Shown here: in pieces, positions 26,967 to 36,163 of the stretch
How positions within the stretch are numbered: the first letter of the stretch is position 1
Layout: every line of letters starts with the position of its first letter
NCBI RefSeq assembly: GCF_001262495.1
Contig: NZ_LGYE01000003.1
Coordinates: 1-64,000 of the forward strand
Direction: 5' to 3'
DNA: 64,000 nt
Origin: Microbacterium sp. GCS4
Lineage (GTDB): Bacteria > Actinomycetota > Actinomycetes > Actinomycetales > Microbacteriaceae
Position numbers and translations under genes: made by a program
Notes under the pieces: model-generated
Told to the model about the DNA's origin: nothing
Databases searched by the model: none
The model's input: the letters and a program-made list of their open reading frames with translations, nothing else

Positions 26967-28799
26967 ATGCTCGAGGTCCCCGCAGTCCCGTCCGATGAGG
27001 CGCTCGAGGCGCGCTTCGCGGTACCGTACGTCCTGACGGTGCGCCCCGTGCCCGGCCCGGCCGACCTCGCCCTGCTCGTCGAGAACCACCCCGACGGCTC
27101 CCGGGCCCGCATCTGGCGCGGTCGCGAGGCCCCCGGCGACCTCCTCCCCTTCCCCGTGGGAGTCGGCGCGATCCTCACCTCCGATGCGCAGTGGGTCGTC
27201 GATCTCGACGACGGCGGCGGCTCCGAGGTCGGCGGACTCGTCGCGATCGCGGTCGACGGGGCCGAGCGTGTGGCCCTCACGCCCGGCCGCGCCCCCTACG
27301 TCCTCCGTGGTCTGGAGTCGTCGTGCGACGGCCGTTCGATCGTTGCGACGGTCGTCGACGAGGAGGGCTTCCACGTGCTCGTGATCCCCGCCGCGCCCTG
27401 GGGCGAGCCACGGGTCGTCTACTCGAACCCGGTCGAGGCCTGGTACGGCCAGATCTCGCCCGACGGATCCCTGGTCTCGGTCGACACGACGGCGCACAAC
27501 CCGGGCATCCGCCGCCCTCTGCTCACGGTGGTCGACGGCGCCACGGGCGAGGAGGTCGCGACGCTCGACGATCTCCCGGCAGGGCCCGTGCGGGGCGTGC
27601 GCTTCGCCACGGATGCCGGTGACGACCGCCTCCTGCTGAACACCGAGCGCAGCGGCTTCTCACGGCCCGCGATCTGGAACGTCCGCACGGGCGAGCGCGT
27701 CGACTTCGACCTGACCGAGCTGGCGGGCGAGGTGGTCCCGGTCGACTGGCATGCGCCGAGCGGCCGGATCCTCGCGGTGCACGTCGCCGACGGCATCCAC
27801 CGCCTGATCGAGGTGGATGAGGAGTCGGGCGCCGTGCGCGTCGTCGTCGAGGGCGGCAGCGTCTTCGACCCCGACGTCGCCGACCTGCATCCGTTCCAGT
27901 GGGCGTCGTACTACGCGCCGGGTGGCGAGATCCGTGCCGTGCGCTCCACGTGGGACGTCCCCCTGCATGTGGAGGAGATCACGACCGACGGCAGTGCCAT
28001 CACGCTCATCGAGCCGGCCCCTGTGCCGGCGGGAACGCCGCTCGCCTCGGCCATGGTCGCCAGCGCGGACGGCACGCGCGTGCAACTGTGGTGGGCGCGG
28101 CCCGCGCAGGGCGAGCCGCTCGGCACCGTGCTGACGATCCACGGCGGCCCGAACCTCGTGACGGTCGACAGCTACGACCCCTCGGCGCAGGCCTGGCTGG
28201 ATGCCGGCTTCGCGGTCGCCTCGCTCAACTACCGCGGCTCGGTGACGTTCGGACGGGACTTCCGCGAGGGCTTCTGGGGCGTCGGCGGAGATCGCGAGAT
28301 CGAAGACGTCGCCGCCGCGATCGGCTTCCTGCGCGAGCAGGGCCTCGCCGACCCGACCACGACGTTCATCACGGGCGCCTCCTACGGCGGCCACATGACG
28401 CTGTTGAGCGTGGGTCGGCTCCCCGACTTGTTCGCCGGCGGGCTCGCGCACGTCGCGGTGGCCGAGTGGTCGGCGGCGATCGAGGCCATGAACCCCGCCG
28501 TGCGCAGTGTGTGGAGCTCGTGGGTGCCACCGGAGCTCGTGAAGCCGTTCTCGGCCATCACCTACCTCGACGACGTCACGGCATCCGTCTGGATCAACCA
28601 GGGCGACGTCGACACCCGCACGCCGATCGTCGGGGTGCAGCGCTACGTCGACGAGCTGAGCGCGCGCGGCGGCGATGTCGTGCTCGACGTCTTCGAGGGA
28701 GGGCACGAGCCCACCGGTCTGGAGGCCGCCGCCGTCGACCAGCGCCGCATGCACGAGCTCGCCCGCCGCACCCTCACGGGGGAGCGCTGGGACGCCTGA
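26967..28799 (+). CDS. S9-family prolyl oligopeptidase-like serine peptidase
   Basis: This 610-residue cytosolic enzyme has an N-terminal beta-propeller (to about residue 365) that admits only short peptides. The C-terminal alpha/beta-hydrolase domain has the nucleophile Ser472 in GASYGG, Asp in NQGDVDTRTP and His in EGGHEPTG, and the oxyanion region TIHGGPN. This is the acylaminoacyl-peptidase/dipeptidyl-peptidase type. AAGGAG lies 6 bases before the ATG. It is divergent from the TetR regulator and shares its operator region. It would digest peptides imported by the transporter at 30424-36067. Confidence 0.92.
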   Translation: MLEVPAVPSDEALEARFAVPYVLTVRPVPGPADLALLVENHPDGSRARIWRGREAPGDLLPFPVGVGAILTSDAQWVVDLDDGGGSEVGGLVAIAVDGAERVALTPGRAPYVLRGLESSCDGRSIVATVVDEEGFHVLVIPAAPWGEPRVVYSNPVEAWYGQISPDGSLVSVDTTAHNPGIRRPLLTVVDGATGEEVATLDDLPAGPVRGVRFATDAGDDRLLLNTERSGFSRPAIWNVRTGERVDFDLTELAGEVVPVDWHAPSGRILAVHVADGIHRLIEVDEESGAVRVVVEGGSVFDPDVADLHPFQWASYYAPGGEIRAVRSTWDVPLHVEEITTDGSAITLIEPAPVPAGTPLASAMVASADGTRVQLWWARPAQGEPLGTVLTIHGGPNLVTVDSYDPSAQAWLDAGFAVASLNYRGSVTFGRDFREGFWGVGGDREIEDVAAAIGFLREQGLADPTTTFITGASYGGHMTLLSVGRLPDLFAGGLAHVAVAEWSAAIEAMNPAVRSVWSSWVPPELVKPFSAITYLDDVTASVWINQGDVDTRTPIVGVQRYVDELSARGGDVVLDVFEGGHEPTGLEAAAVDQRRMHELARRTLTGERWDA

Positions 28800-28853
28800 T
28801 CCGCGGTGCGCCAGTCAGAGAGAGGCGCACGCTGCACCCTGACGACGTGCTCG

Positions 28854-29504
28854 CTATCCGCTCGGTCGCCAGTGCTGTGCGAGCGCGTCGGACAGTTCGC
28901 GACGGAGTGCGACGACGTCTGCAGAGGCCGTATCGTGCAGCGCCTCGCTGACGATGATGGCGCGGTGCGTGTCGGGGCGGACTGCCGAGAGCGCACTCTG
29001 CCGGTTCGTCCACCTGCGGCAATGGGCGTTGCCAGCCTCGTCCAGGAAGATCACCTCGCGCGCCTCGGGGGCTTCTGTCTCGCCGGCGAAGCTCAGATAC
29101 TTCTCCGAGCCTGTCGCACGGGTGACGGTCAGGTCGCCGGTCACCTGTGAGAGGTCGAAGACGGCGATCGGAATCGCGTACGCGATCGAGACCGCGTTGC
29201 AGAGGTCGACGAGCGGATGGATCGCCGGGAGCCGGCCGTCCTTCTTGAAGCGTCGGAGGAGGGCTTCTGACGCGCACCGGTACTGGGTGGGCTTCAATCC
29301 CATCTGACTGAATGCGCGTCGCCACGCCGCGATCTCAGGGAACTCGCTTTCGGGCCGGTCGGCGAGACGCGCAGAGGCGCGCTCCAGGAACGGTGCTGCT
29401 GTCCTGGTCACGTCGACGCTGGAGGTCACGTCGTCCAGGGTGAGTGTGGCGACGGCGAGCTGAGGGAAGTCGGCGAGCAGGGCCGGGTCGTGGGTGACGC
29501 GCAT
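28854..29504 (-). CDS. Free-standing B3/B4 tRNA-editing-like domain protein
   Basis: This 216-residue protein is related to the B3/B4 domain of the phenylalanyl-tRNA synthetase beta subunit. The diagnostic stretch is MGLKPTQYRCASEALLRRFK followed by LPAIHPLVDLCNAVSIAYAIPI, then GEAREVIFLDEAG-like and WTNRQSA strings. In PheRS this domain removes wrongly charged amino acids; stand-alone versions are of uncertain role. It is 6 bases downstream of the LysE exporter gene on the same transcript. Handling of non-protein or excess amino acids is therefore plausible. It converges with the S9 peptidase gene. Confidence 0.82.
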   Translation of the reverse strand: MRVTHDPALLADFPQLAVATLTLDDVTSSVDVTRTAAPFLERASARLADRPESEFPEIAAWRRAFSQMGLKPTQYRCASEALLRRFKKDGRLPAIHPLVDLCNAVSIAYAIPIAVFDLSQVTGDLTVTRATGSEKYLSFAGETEAPEAREVIFLDEAGNAHCRRWTNRQSALSAVRPDTHRAIIVSEALHDTASADVVALRRELSDALAQHWRPSG

Positions 29505-29510
29505 CGGCGA

Positions 29511-30122
29511 CTACCGCGACTCGAAGGCGAGGCGGCCGGCCAGGAGCACGTAGGTGGCGGCGAAGGTGCGACGCAACCACGCCATGACCTTGGGTCGGGT
29601 GATCACCTGGTTGCGCATCACGGCGGCGAACACCCCGTACAGCGCGAAGACGACGAACGTCAGACCCATGAACACCAGGCTGAGCCCGACCATGTGCCAG
29701 GTGCCGTTGGCCTCGCCAGCGGGCACGAACTGGGGCAGGAAGGCGAAGAAGAAGATCGTCAGCTTCGGGTTGAGCAGGTTGATGAGTATCGCGGTGCGGA
29801 TGACGCGCCAGAACGACGCCGGCGCCGCGTTCTCGTCGACGTCCATCATCGACTTGTCGCGGAGCGTCTGCCAGGCGAGATAGATCAGATAGGCGACCCC
29901 GAGCCACTTGATGGTCTGGAATGCGATCGCGGAGGCGTTCAAGATCGCGGCGAGACCAGTGATCGCAGCGATCATGTGCGGAATGACTCCGAGTGTGCAA
30001 CCGAATGCGGCAACAATGCCTGCTTTGGTGCCCCGGGAGAGTCCCGCAGCGATGGAGTACACGGCGCCGGTGCCGGGGGTGGCGACCACCACGAGCGTGG
30101 TCAGCAGGAATGCAATGCTCAT
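29511..30122 (-). CDS. LysE/RhtB-family amino acid exporter
   Basis: This 203-residue protein has six hydrophobic segments and the family's conserved N-terminal pattern: TPGTGAVYSIAAGLSRGTKA, GCTLGVIPHMIAA, KWLGVAYLIYLAWQTLRD and the NLLNPKLTIFFFAFLPQF turn. It exports amino acids such as lysine, threonine or homoserine lactone in relatives. Start ATG 30122 follows AAGGGGA. In a locus that imports and digests peptides, an exporter would relieve toxic amino-acid build-up, as LysE does in Corynebacterium. That link is inference. Confidence 0.88.
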   Translation of the reverse strand: MSIAFLLTTLVVVATPGTGAVYSIAAGLSRGTKAGIVAAFGCTLGVIPHMIAAITGLAAILNASAIAFQTIKWLGVAYLIYLAWQTLRDKSMMDVDENAAPASFWRVIRTAILINLLNPKLTIFFFAFLPQFVPAGEANGTWHMVGLSLVFMGLTFVVFALYGVFAAVMRNQVITRPKVMAWLRRTFAATYVLLAGRLAFESR

Positions 30123-30423
30123 TTCGTCCCCTTGAGAGTCGTTGCCTCCGTACAGTACAGCGTGCCCGAGTCCGTCGGCGTCTGGGTGTTTGTGGATTTC
30201 AGCGCTCACCGGAAACGATCGGTGTCGACGGTGTGTCCAATGCCGATGCCCGACGCTCCAGACCCCACGACACCGGCAGGCAGAGCATCTGCCCGTCTCA
30301 TAGTCACGAACATTGACTAAAGTGCTTGCTATCTCGTCTCGACCGTCCTAGAGTCAGACCACCACCCGCACCACAGCACGGTCGTACCCGCCCGATTCGC
30401 ATCGATCACTGGAGATCCGGCTC
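30123..30423. other. Intergenic region between the LysE and peptide-importer operons
   Basis: The 301 bases contain no convincing gene. Near the LysE end is a short palindrome GTACAGTAC (about 30150). Near the importer end is the operator at 30302-30318 and a half-site AGTCA at about 30352. The promoter hexamers of the importer could not be fixed. Confidence 0.6.
30302..30318. promoter_or_regulatory. AGTCA-N7-TGACT operator upstream of the peptide importer
   Basis: AGTCACGAACATTGACT has the same half-sites and the same 17-base length as the site at 23930-23946. It lies 105 bases before the binding-protein start. The first half is within TAGTCA and the second is followed by TAAAGT, a possible -10. 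Confidence 0.65.
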
Positions 30424-32124
30424 ATGTCGCAATCACGTCTTCGCACTGCTGTACCCGCTTCCCGCCGCATCGTCATCGCGGCCCTCGCCGCCGCCGCCCT
30501 GGTCGGATCCCTCGCCGCGTGCAGCTCCTCCGGCACGACCCCCGAGCCGAGTGACGTCGCGGTCGTCGACGGCGGCGAGCTCGTGATCGGCGCCGAGCAG
30601 GAGCCCGACTGCGCCGACTGGATCGCCACGTGCGGCGGCTCTATCTGGGGCACCTACGTCATGCAGATCCCGACCATGCCGAGCGTGTTCCAGACCCGTC
30701 TCGACGGCGACGACTGGAAGCCGGTCCCCTCCGACCTCGTGACCGGCGAGCCCGAGACCGTGGTCGCCGACGACGGCACCCAGACCATCACCTACTCGAT
30801 CAACCCCGACGCCGTGTGGTCCGACGGCGAGCCGATCACCTCGGCCGACTTCGCGTACACCGCGCTGCAGATCCGCGACGGCGACGACATCTTCGACAAG
30901 ACCGGCTACGACCGCATCACAGCCGTCGATTCGAGCGACCCGGCGACGGCGGTCGTCACCCTGAACTCTGCGTACGCCGGCTGGCGCACCCTCTTCAGCG
31001 TGTACGGCATCATGCCCGCGCACCTCCTCGAGGGCCAGGACCGGGCGGCGATCATGGCCGACGGCTACGACTTCAGCGGCGGCCCATGGAAGATCGAGAA
31101 GTGGACCCGAGGCACCTCGGTCACGCTCGTCCCGAACGAGAACTACTGGGGCGAGAAGCCGCACCTCGACAAGGTCACCTTCCTCTTCCTGCCCGACACG
31201 ACCGCGGCGTTCCAGGCGCTCAAGAGCGGCCAGGTGAGCGTGCTCGCCCCGACGCCGCAGCTCGATGCGCTCACGCAGATCGACGCGGGCCTCCCCGGCA
31301 TCCGCTCGCAGGTCGACGCACGCAGCGGCAACCTCGAGGCGATCTGGCTCAACAACTCCGTGGCCCCCTTCGACTCCGTCGCCGTGCGACAGGCCCTCGC
31401 CTACTCGATCGACCGCGATGCCATCGTGAAGCGCCTGTTCGGCAGCCTCGGCATCGACAAGGCCCAGCAGAGCTTCAACTCCCCGATGGTCGCGCCGTTC
31501 GCGGCAGACGGCTTCGCGCAGTACACGCTCGACCTCGACAAGGTCGACGAGCTGATGACCGGCGACGGCTGGAAGAAGGACGGCGACGGCGTCTGGGCCA
31601 AGGGCGGCGAGACCGCGAGCTTCTCGATCAAGACCCTCGCCGGCAACAAGCGCCGCGACCTCACGGTGCAGGTGCTGCAGTCGCAGCTGGCGGATGCCGG
31701 GTTCGACATGTCCATCGACCAGGTCACGCCCGCCGACCTGTTCGGCACCATCGCTCCGCAGGGCGACTTCCAGGCAGGGATCTGGGCGCTCGTCGACACG
31801 TTCCCGGACCCCACGCTCTCGTCGACGTTCTCCTCGGTGAACATCCCCAGCGAGGCGAACGGGTTCTCCGGCATCAACTTCTACCGCGCGGACATCGCCG
31901 GGCTCGACGACCTGCTCGCCCAGGTCGACACCGAGGTCGATCAGGACGCCCGCATCGAGGTCTCGAAGCAGGCCGATGCGCTGATCGCCGAGAACGTCCC
32001 CTCCCTGCCGCTCGACGTCGTGCCCAACGTGCTCCTCTGGAGCGAGAAGGTCGGCGGCCCGCTGCAGATCAACCCCATCGAGGGTCCCTTCTGGAACCTC
32101 GCCGAGTGGGGCCTGGCCGGCTGA
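30424..32124 (+). CDS. Peptide ABC transporter substrate-binding lipoprotein
   Basis: This 566-residue binding protein has signal peptide residues 1-32 and lipobox LAAC with Cys33. It is of the OppA/DppA type (family 5): DADVWSDGEPITSADFAYTA-like sequence at 130-150, PYVIEKW-like GGPWKIEKWTRGTSVTLVPN, NENYWGEKPHLDKV and VRQALAYSIDRDAIV. It binds short peptides or similar amides outside the membrane. It leads a five-gene importer operon with all components. Two Cys in QEPDCADWIATCGG may form a disulfide near the pocket entrance. Confidence 0.92.
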   Translation: MSQSRLRTAVPASRRIVIAALAAAALVGSLAACSSSGTTPEPSDVAVVDGGELVIGAEQEPDCADWIATCGGSIWGTYVMQIPTMPSVFQTRLDGDDWKPVPSDLVTGEPETVVADDGTQTITYSINPDAVWSDGEPITSADFAYTALQIRDGDDIFDKTGYDRITAVDSSDPATAVVTLNSAYAGWRTLFSVYGIMPAHLLEGQDRAAIMADGYDFSGGPWKIEKWTRGTSVTLVPNENYWGEKPHLDKVTFLFLPDTTAAFQALKSGQVSVLAPTPQLDALTQIDAGLPGIRSQVDARSGNLEAIWLNNSVAPFDSVAVRQALAYSIDRDAIVKRLFGSLGIDKAQQSFNSPMVAPFAADGFAQYTLDLDKVDELMTGDGWKKDGDGVWAKGGETASFSIKTLAGNKRRDLTVQVLQSQLADAGFDMSIDQVTPADLFGTIAPQGDFQAGIWALVDTFPDPTLSSTFSSVNIPSEANGFSGINFYRADIAGLDDLLAQVDTEVDQDARIEVSKQADALIAENVPSLPLDVVPNVLLWSEKVGGPLQINPIEGPFWNLAEWGLAG

Positions 32125-32164
32125 GCCCGCGCTTCGGCACAGCAGGACAGGAGACGAGGCGACG

Positions 32165-33130
32165 ATGCTCACGTTCATCACGAGACGGGTGCTGTATTCG
32201 ATCCCGGTGATCGTCGTCGCCTCGTTCATCCTGTTCTGGGCCGTGCGGTCGACGTTCGACCCGCTGGCGAAGCTGCGCCAGGCGCACGACCCCGCGGTGA
32301 TCGCGCGGGAGATCGAGCGACTCGGCCTCGACCGCAGCATCCCCGAGCAGTACTTCCTGTGGCTGCGATCGCTCGTGACGGGCAATTGGGGCCTCAGCAC
32401 CCGCACGGGCACCCCGGTGCTCCCGCTCATCGGCGACGCCCTGTGGCCCACGCTGCAGCTCGCGTTCTGGGGACTGCTCGTCGCGGTGCTGATCGCCGGC
32501 GGCGTGAGCGTGTACTCCGCCGTGCGGCAGTACTCCCTCGGCGACAACATCCTCACCGGTGCCTCGTACCTCGGCATCGCCATGCCGGCGTTCTGGTTCG
32601 GCCTCATCCTCATCCAGACCTTTGCGGTGTGGCCCAAGGAGACGTTCGGTCTGAGCGAGCCGCCGCTGTTCTTCATCGGCCTGAACTCGCCAGGGCAGAG
32701 CGATCCGCTCGACTACATCCGGCACCTGATCCTGCCGGTCGCGGCGCTCATGATCGCGCTCGTCGCCTCGTGGAGCCGCTTCGGCAGAGCGGCCATGCTC
32801 GACGCGCTGTCGAGCGACTACGTGCGCACCGCCCGCGCCAAGGGCGTGCCGCGTCGTCAGGTGATCTGGCGTCACGCGGTGCGCAACTCGCTCGCTCCGT
32901 TCGTCACGGTCGTGGCGCTCGACGCGGCGATCCTCATCGGCGGTCTCGTCGTGACCGAGCAGATCTTCGCGATCCCCGGGATGGGGCGGCTGTTCCTGCA
33001 GTCTCTCGTCGCGGGTGATGTGTACGTGCTGCTGCCGTGGATGATCGTGGTCGCCGTGGCTGTGGTCATCTGCAACCTGATCGCCGACATCGCCTACGCG
33101 GTGCTCGATCCGAGAGTGAGGCTGTCATGA
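32165..33130 (+). CDS. Peptide ABC transporter permease, OppB/DppB type
   Basis: This 321-residue permease has six hydrophobic segments with the family start FITRRVLYSIPVIVVASFIL and the GQRLGLDR-like region LGLDRSIPEQYFLWL. The EAA loop (YVRTARAKGVPRRQVIWRHA) near residue 225-245 contacts the ATPases. GDVYVLLPWMIV precedes the last helix. It begins 40 bases after the binding-protein stop. The stop overlaps the next gene (ATGA), so the two permeases are made together. Confidence 0.92.
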   Translation: MLTFITRRVLYSIPVIVVASFILFWAVRSTFDPLAKLRQAHDPAVIAREIERLGLDRSIPEQYFLWLRSLVTGNWGLSTRTGTPVLPLIGDALWPTLQLAFWGLLVAVLIAGGVSVYSAVRQYSLGDNILTGASYLGIAMPAFWFGLILIQTFAVWPKETFGLSEPPLFFIGLNSPGQSDPLDYIRHLILPVAALMIALVASWSRFGRAAMLDALSSDYVRTARAKGVPRRQVIWRHAVRNSLAPFVTVVALDAAILIGGLVVTEQIFAIPGMGRLFLQSLVAGDVYVLLPWMIVVAVAVVICNLIADIAYAVLDPRVRLS

Positions 33131-34029
33131 GCGGTGCAGGCATCGCCGGCCAGGAGGGTCTGCTCACCGAGCAGGACCCGCAGAAAGCCCCGACGCGTCA
33201 GCTGCTGAAGGGGTTCCTGAAGCACCGGCTCGGGGTCGTGAGCCTCGTCGTGCTCGTGATCCTGCTGGTCGCGTGCTTCGGCGCGGGCTGGATCGCACCC
33301 TACCCGCAGGGGCAGCAGGACCTCCTGACCGGACCCACCCCGCCCTCGGGTGCGCACTGGCTGGGCACCGACGAGCTGGGCCGCGACTACCTCAGCGAGA
33401 TCCTGTTCGCCGGGCAGATCTCGCTCGCGATCGGCCTCGCCGTCGCCCTCCTCGCGACCGTCGTCGGCACCGCGCTCGGCGCGATCGCCGGGTACGTGGG
33501 CGGGTGGATCGGCGAACTCATCATGCGCATCACCGACCTGTTCCTCATCGTGCCGGCGATCGCGCTGCTCGCGGTGATCCTGCAGGGGCTCGGGGCCTCG
33601 CCCACCACGATCGTGTTCGCGCTCACGGCGCTCGGGTGGACGTACATCGCCCGCGTCGTGCGCGCCCAGGTCCTGTCACTGCGCGAGAAGGACTTCATCG
33701 ATGCGGCACGCGGCATCGGAGCATCCGGGTTCCGCATCGTCGTCTCGCACCTGCTGCCCAACCTCGCGGGCGTCATCGCCGTCGCGATGAGCCTGGCCGT
33801 CGCCTCGTCGATCATCGCCGAGTCGACCCTGAGCTTCCTCGGGTTCGGCGTGCAGCCGCCGCAGACCAGCTGGGGGTCGATGCTCAGCCAGGCCGCGGGC
33901 TACGTCGGCACGCCTCAGGTGTACCTGCTGTACTTCCCCGGCCTGTTCATCCTCGTGACCGTGCTGTGCGTCAACTTCATCGGCGACGGACTGCGCGACG
34001 CGCTCGACCCCCAGGGGAAGAACCTATGA
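33127..34029 (+). CDS. Peptide ABC transporter permease, OppC/DppC type
   Basis: This 300-residue permease has the OppC N-terminal helix, then the conserved SGAHWLGTDELGRDYLSEIL stretch. The EAA loop FIDAARGIGASGFRIVVSHL and LGFGVQPPQTSWGSMLSQA near the end are also typical. It pairs with the OppB-type subunit to form the channel. The first 35 residues are a cytoplasmic, Gln/Lys-rich lead. It overlaps its neighbours by 4 bases on both sides. Confidence 0.92.
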   Translation: MSGAGIAGQEGLLTEQDPQKAPTRQLLKGFLKHRLGVVSLVVLVILLVACFGAGWIAPYPQGQQDLLTGPTPPSGAHWLGTDELGRDYLSEILFAGQISLAIGLAVALLATVVGTALGAIAGYVGGWIGELIMRITDLFLIVPAIALLAVILQGLGASPTTIVFALTALGWTYIARVVRAQVLSLREKDFIDAARGIGASGFRIVVSHLLPNLAGVIAVAMSLAVASSIIAESTLSFLGFGVQPPQTSWGSMLSQAAGYVGTPQVYLLYFPGLFILVTVLCVNFIGDGLRDALDPQGKNL

Positions 34030-35042
34030 GCACTCACCCCGATGCCGCCGAGATCCTCCTCGAGGTCGAGGACGTGTCGATCGCCTTCCGCACGGATGCG
34101 GGGCTGGCGCGCGCGGTCGAGGGCGTGTCCTTCGTGCTCCGCACCGGCGAGACCGTCGGCATCGTGGGCGAGTCCGGTTCGGGCAAGTCCATGACCGCCA
34201 TGGCGATCATGGGGCTGCTGCCGAAGAAAGCGGTCGTCACGGGATCGATCAAGCTACGCGGCCGTGAGCTCGTCGGGCTCTCCGACGACGAGCTGCGCGA
34301 GGTGCGCGGCAAGGACATCGCGATCGTCTTCCAGGACGCCCTCACCGCGCTCAACCCGGTCATGACCGTCGGCGAGCAGCTGGTCGAGGCCGTGCGCGTG
34401 CACGATCCCCGGAGCACCCCGGCCGACCGCAGGGCGCGGGCCGTCGAGCTGCTCGACGTCGTCGGCATCCCCTCTCCCGAACTGCGCGTCGACCGCTACC
34501 CCCACGAGTTCTCGGGCGGTATGCGGCAGCGCGTCATGATCGCCATGAGCATCGCGAACGAGCCCGACCTGCTGATCGCCGACGAGCCGACCACCGCGCT
34601 CGACGTCACGGTGCAGGCGCAGGTGCTGGAGGTGCTGCGCGAGGTGCAGCGGCGCACGGGCACGACCGTGCTGCTCATCACGCACGATCTCGGCGTGGTC
34701 GCCGGCACCGCCGATCGGGTCATGGTGATGTATGCGGGCGGGCTGGTCGAGACCGCCGACGTGGATCCGCTGTTCTACGAGACCGCGCATCCGTACACGG
34801 CGGGGCTGCTCGCGTCGCTGCCGCGGCTCGACAGGAGGTCGTCGCGCGACGAGCGGCTGTACCAGATCGCCGGACACCCGCCCGTGGCGACGGAGTGGCC
34901 CGAGGGATGCCGGTTCGCCCCGCGCTGCGCGCACGCCGTCGCGGGGCTGTGCGATGTGAGCGTGCCCGAGCCGGTGGCGGTCGGGACAGGGCATACCGCT
35001 GCGTGCGTGCGGGTCGACGAATGGCAGAAGGAGGCGTCATGA
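34026..35042 (+). CDS. Peptide ABC transporter ATPase, OppD/DppD type
   Basis: This 338-residue ATPase has Walker [10 protein letters not shown], signature [16 protein letters not shown], Walker [14 protein letters not shown] and the switch His in [11 protein letters not shown]. The C-terminal part ([16 protein letters not shown]) has the Cys cluster used by OppD/DppD for an iron-sulfur site in some members. The gene overlaps the OppC-type gene and the second ATPase gene by 4 bases each. Confidence 0.93.
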   Translation: MSTHPDAAEILLEVEDVSIAFRTDAGLARAVEGVSFVLRTGETVGIVGESGSGKSMTAMAIMGLLPKKAVVTGSIKLRGRELVGLSDDELREVRGKDIAIVFQDALTALNPVMTVGEQLVEAVRVHDPRSTPADRRARAVELLDVVGIPSPELRVDRYPHEFSGGMRQRVMIAMSIANEPDLLIADEPTTALDVTVQAQVLEVLREVQRRTGTTVLLITHDLGVVAGTADRVMVMYAGGLVETADVDPLFYETAHPYTAGLLASLPRLDRRSSRDERLYQIAGHPPVATEWPEGCRFAPRCAHAVAGLCDVSVPEPVAVGTGHTAACVRVDEWQKEAS

Positions 35043-36067
35043 GCGGAACTCCGGTCGTGGAGCGCACAGGGAGCACCGGGCTCATCGTCGACGGACTCGT
35101 CAAGGAGTACCGCGTCGGCGGCGGGCTGTTCGGGCGAGGTCGTGACGTGGTGCAGGCCGTGTCGGACGTCAGCCTCGCGATCCCCGGCGGTCAGACGTTC
35201 GGGCTCGTCGGGGAATCCGGATGCGGTAAGTCCTCTCTCGGCCGCAGCGTCGCCCGCCTCCAGCCCAGTGACGGCGGGTCCATCCGGCTGGGCGACGACG
35301 ATGTCACGGCGGTCTCGGGAGAGCGACTGCGCCGGCTGCGCCGCCGCGTGCAATTCGTGTTCCAGGACCCGTACGCCTCGCTCAACCCGCGCAAGTCCGT
35401 GCGGGCGACGCTCACCGAGCCGCTCGTGATCCACGGTCTGCACCGCGGATCGCGAGATCGTCGGGTCGAGGAGTTGCTCGACCAGGTGGGGCTGAACCCG
35501 GCGCACGCCGACCGCTTCCCGCACGAGTTCTCGGGCGGACAGCGACAGCGCCTCGGCATCGCGCGGGCGCTCGCGGTCGAACCCGAGGTGATCGCGCTCG
35601 ACGAGCCGGTCAGCGCGCTCGACGTGAGCGTGCAGGCCGGGGTGCTGAACCTCCTCGACGACCTGCAGCGCGACCTCGGCCTCACGTACCTGTTCATCGC
35701 GCACGACCTGTCGGTGGTGCGGCACCTCAGCGACCGCGTCGGCGTCATGTACCTCGGAAAGCTCGTCGAGGAAGCGCCGGTGGACGAACTGTACGAGCGC
35801 CCGCTGCATCCCTACACGCAGGCGCTGCTATCGGCGATCCCGGTGCCCGACCCGCGTGCCGAGCGGGCGCGCGAGCGCATCGTGCTGACGGGAGACGTGC
35901 CGAGCCCGGTGTCGCCGCCGAGCGGATGCCGGTTCCGCACGCGCTGCTGGAAGGCGACCGAGATCTGCGCCGAGGTCGTGCCCGAGCTCGCCGAGCCCGA
36001 CCTTCTCGACCCCGCTCCCACGCATCGCGTCGCCTGCCACCACCCCGCCGAGCGCGACGTGCTCTGA
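35039..36067 (+). CDS. Peptide ABC transporter ATPase, OppF/DppF type
   Basis: This 342-residue ATPase has Walker [10 protein letters not shown], the OppF-type string [16 protein letters not shown], signature [16 protein letters not shown], Walker [14 protein letters not shown] and the C-terminal cluster [15 protein letters not shown]. It forms the ATPase pair with the preceding gene and completes the importer. A 52-base inverted repeat and a dehydrogenase gene follow on the same strand, so the transcript may continue at a lower level. Confidence 0.93.
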   Translation: MSGTPVVERTGSTGLIVDGLVKEYRVGGGLFGRGRDVVQAVSDVSLAIPGGQTFGLVGESGCGKSSLGRSVARLQPSDGGSIRLGDDDVTAVSGERLRRLRRRVQFVFQDPYASLNPRKSVRATLTEPLVIHGLHRGSRDRRVEELLDQVGLNPAHADRFPHEFSGGQRQRLGIARALAVEPEVIALDEPVSALDVSVQAGVLNLLDDLQRDLGLTYLFIAHDLSVVRHLSDRVGVMYLGKLVEEAPVDELYERPLHPYTQALLSAIPVPDPRAERARERIVLTGDVPSPVSPPSGCRFRTRCWKATEICAEVVPELAEPDLLDPAPTHRVACHHPAERDVL

Positions 36068-36081
36068 ACTGCCCGGGCTTT

Positions 36082-36133
36082 CGAATCGCCTGTGCGACTT
36101 TCCACCTCGAGATCTTGCACATCAGGCGATTCG
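36082..36133 (+). terminator. Intercistronic hairpin, possible attenuator
   Basis: CGAATCGCCTG (36082-36092) pairs perfectly with CAGGCGATTCG (36123-36133) across 30 bases that can pair further (TGTGC with GCACA, offset). It has no T-run. It lies between the importer operon and the dehydrogenase, so it may end or trim part of the transcript. Confidence 0.5.
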
Positions 36134-36163
36134 CAAGCCGCCACCCCTTCCGGAAGGACCCTC

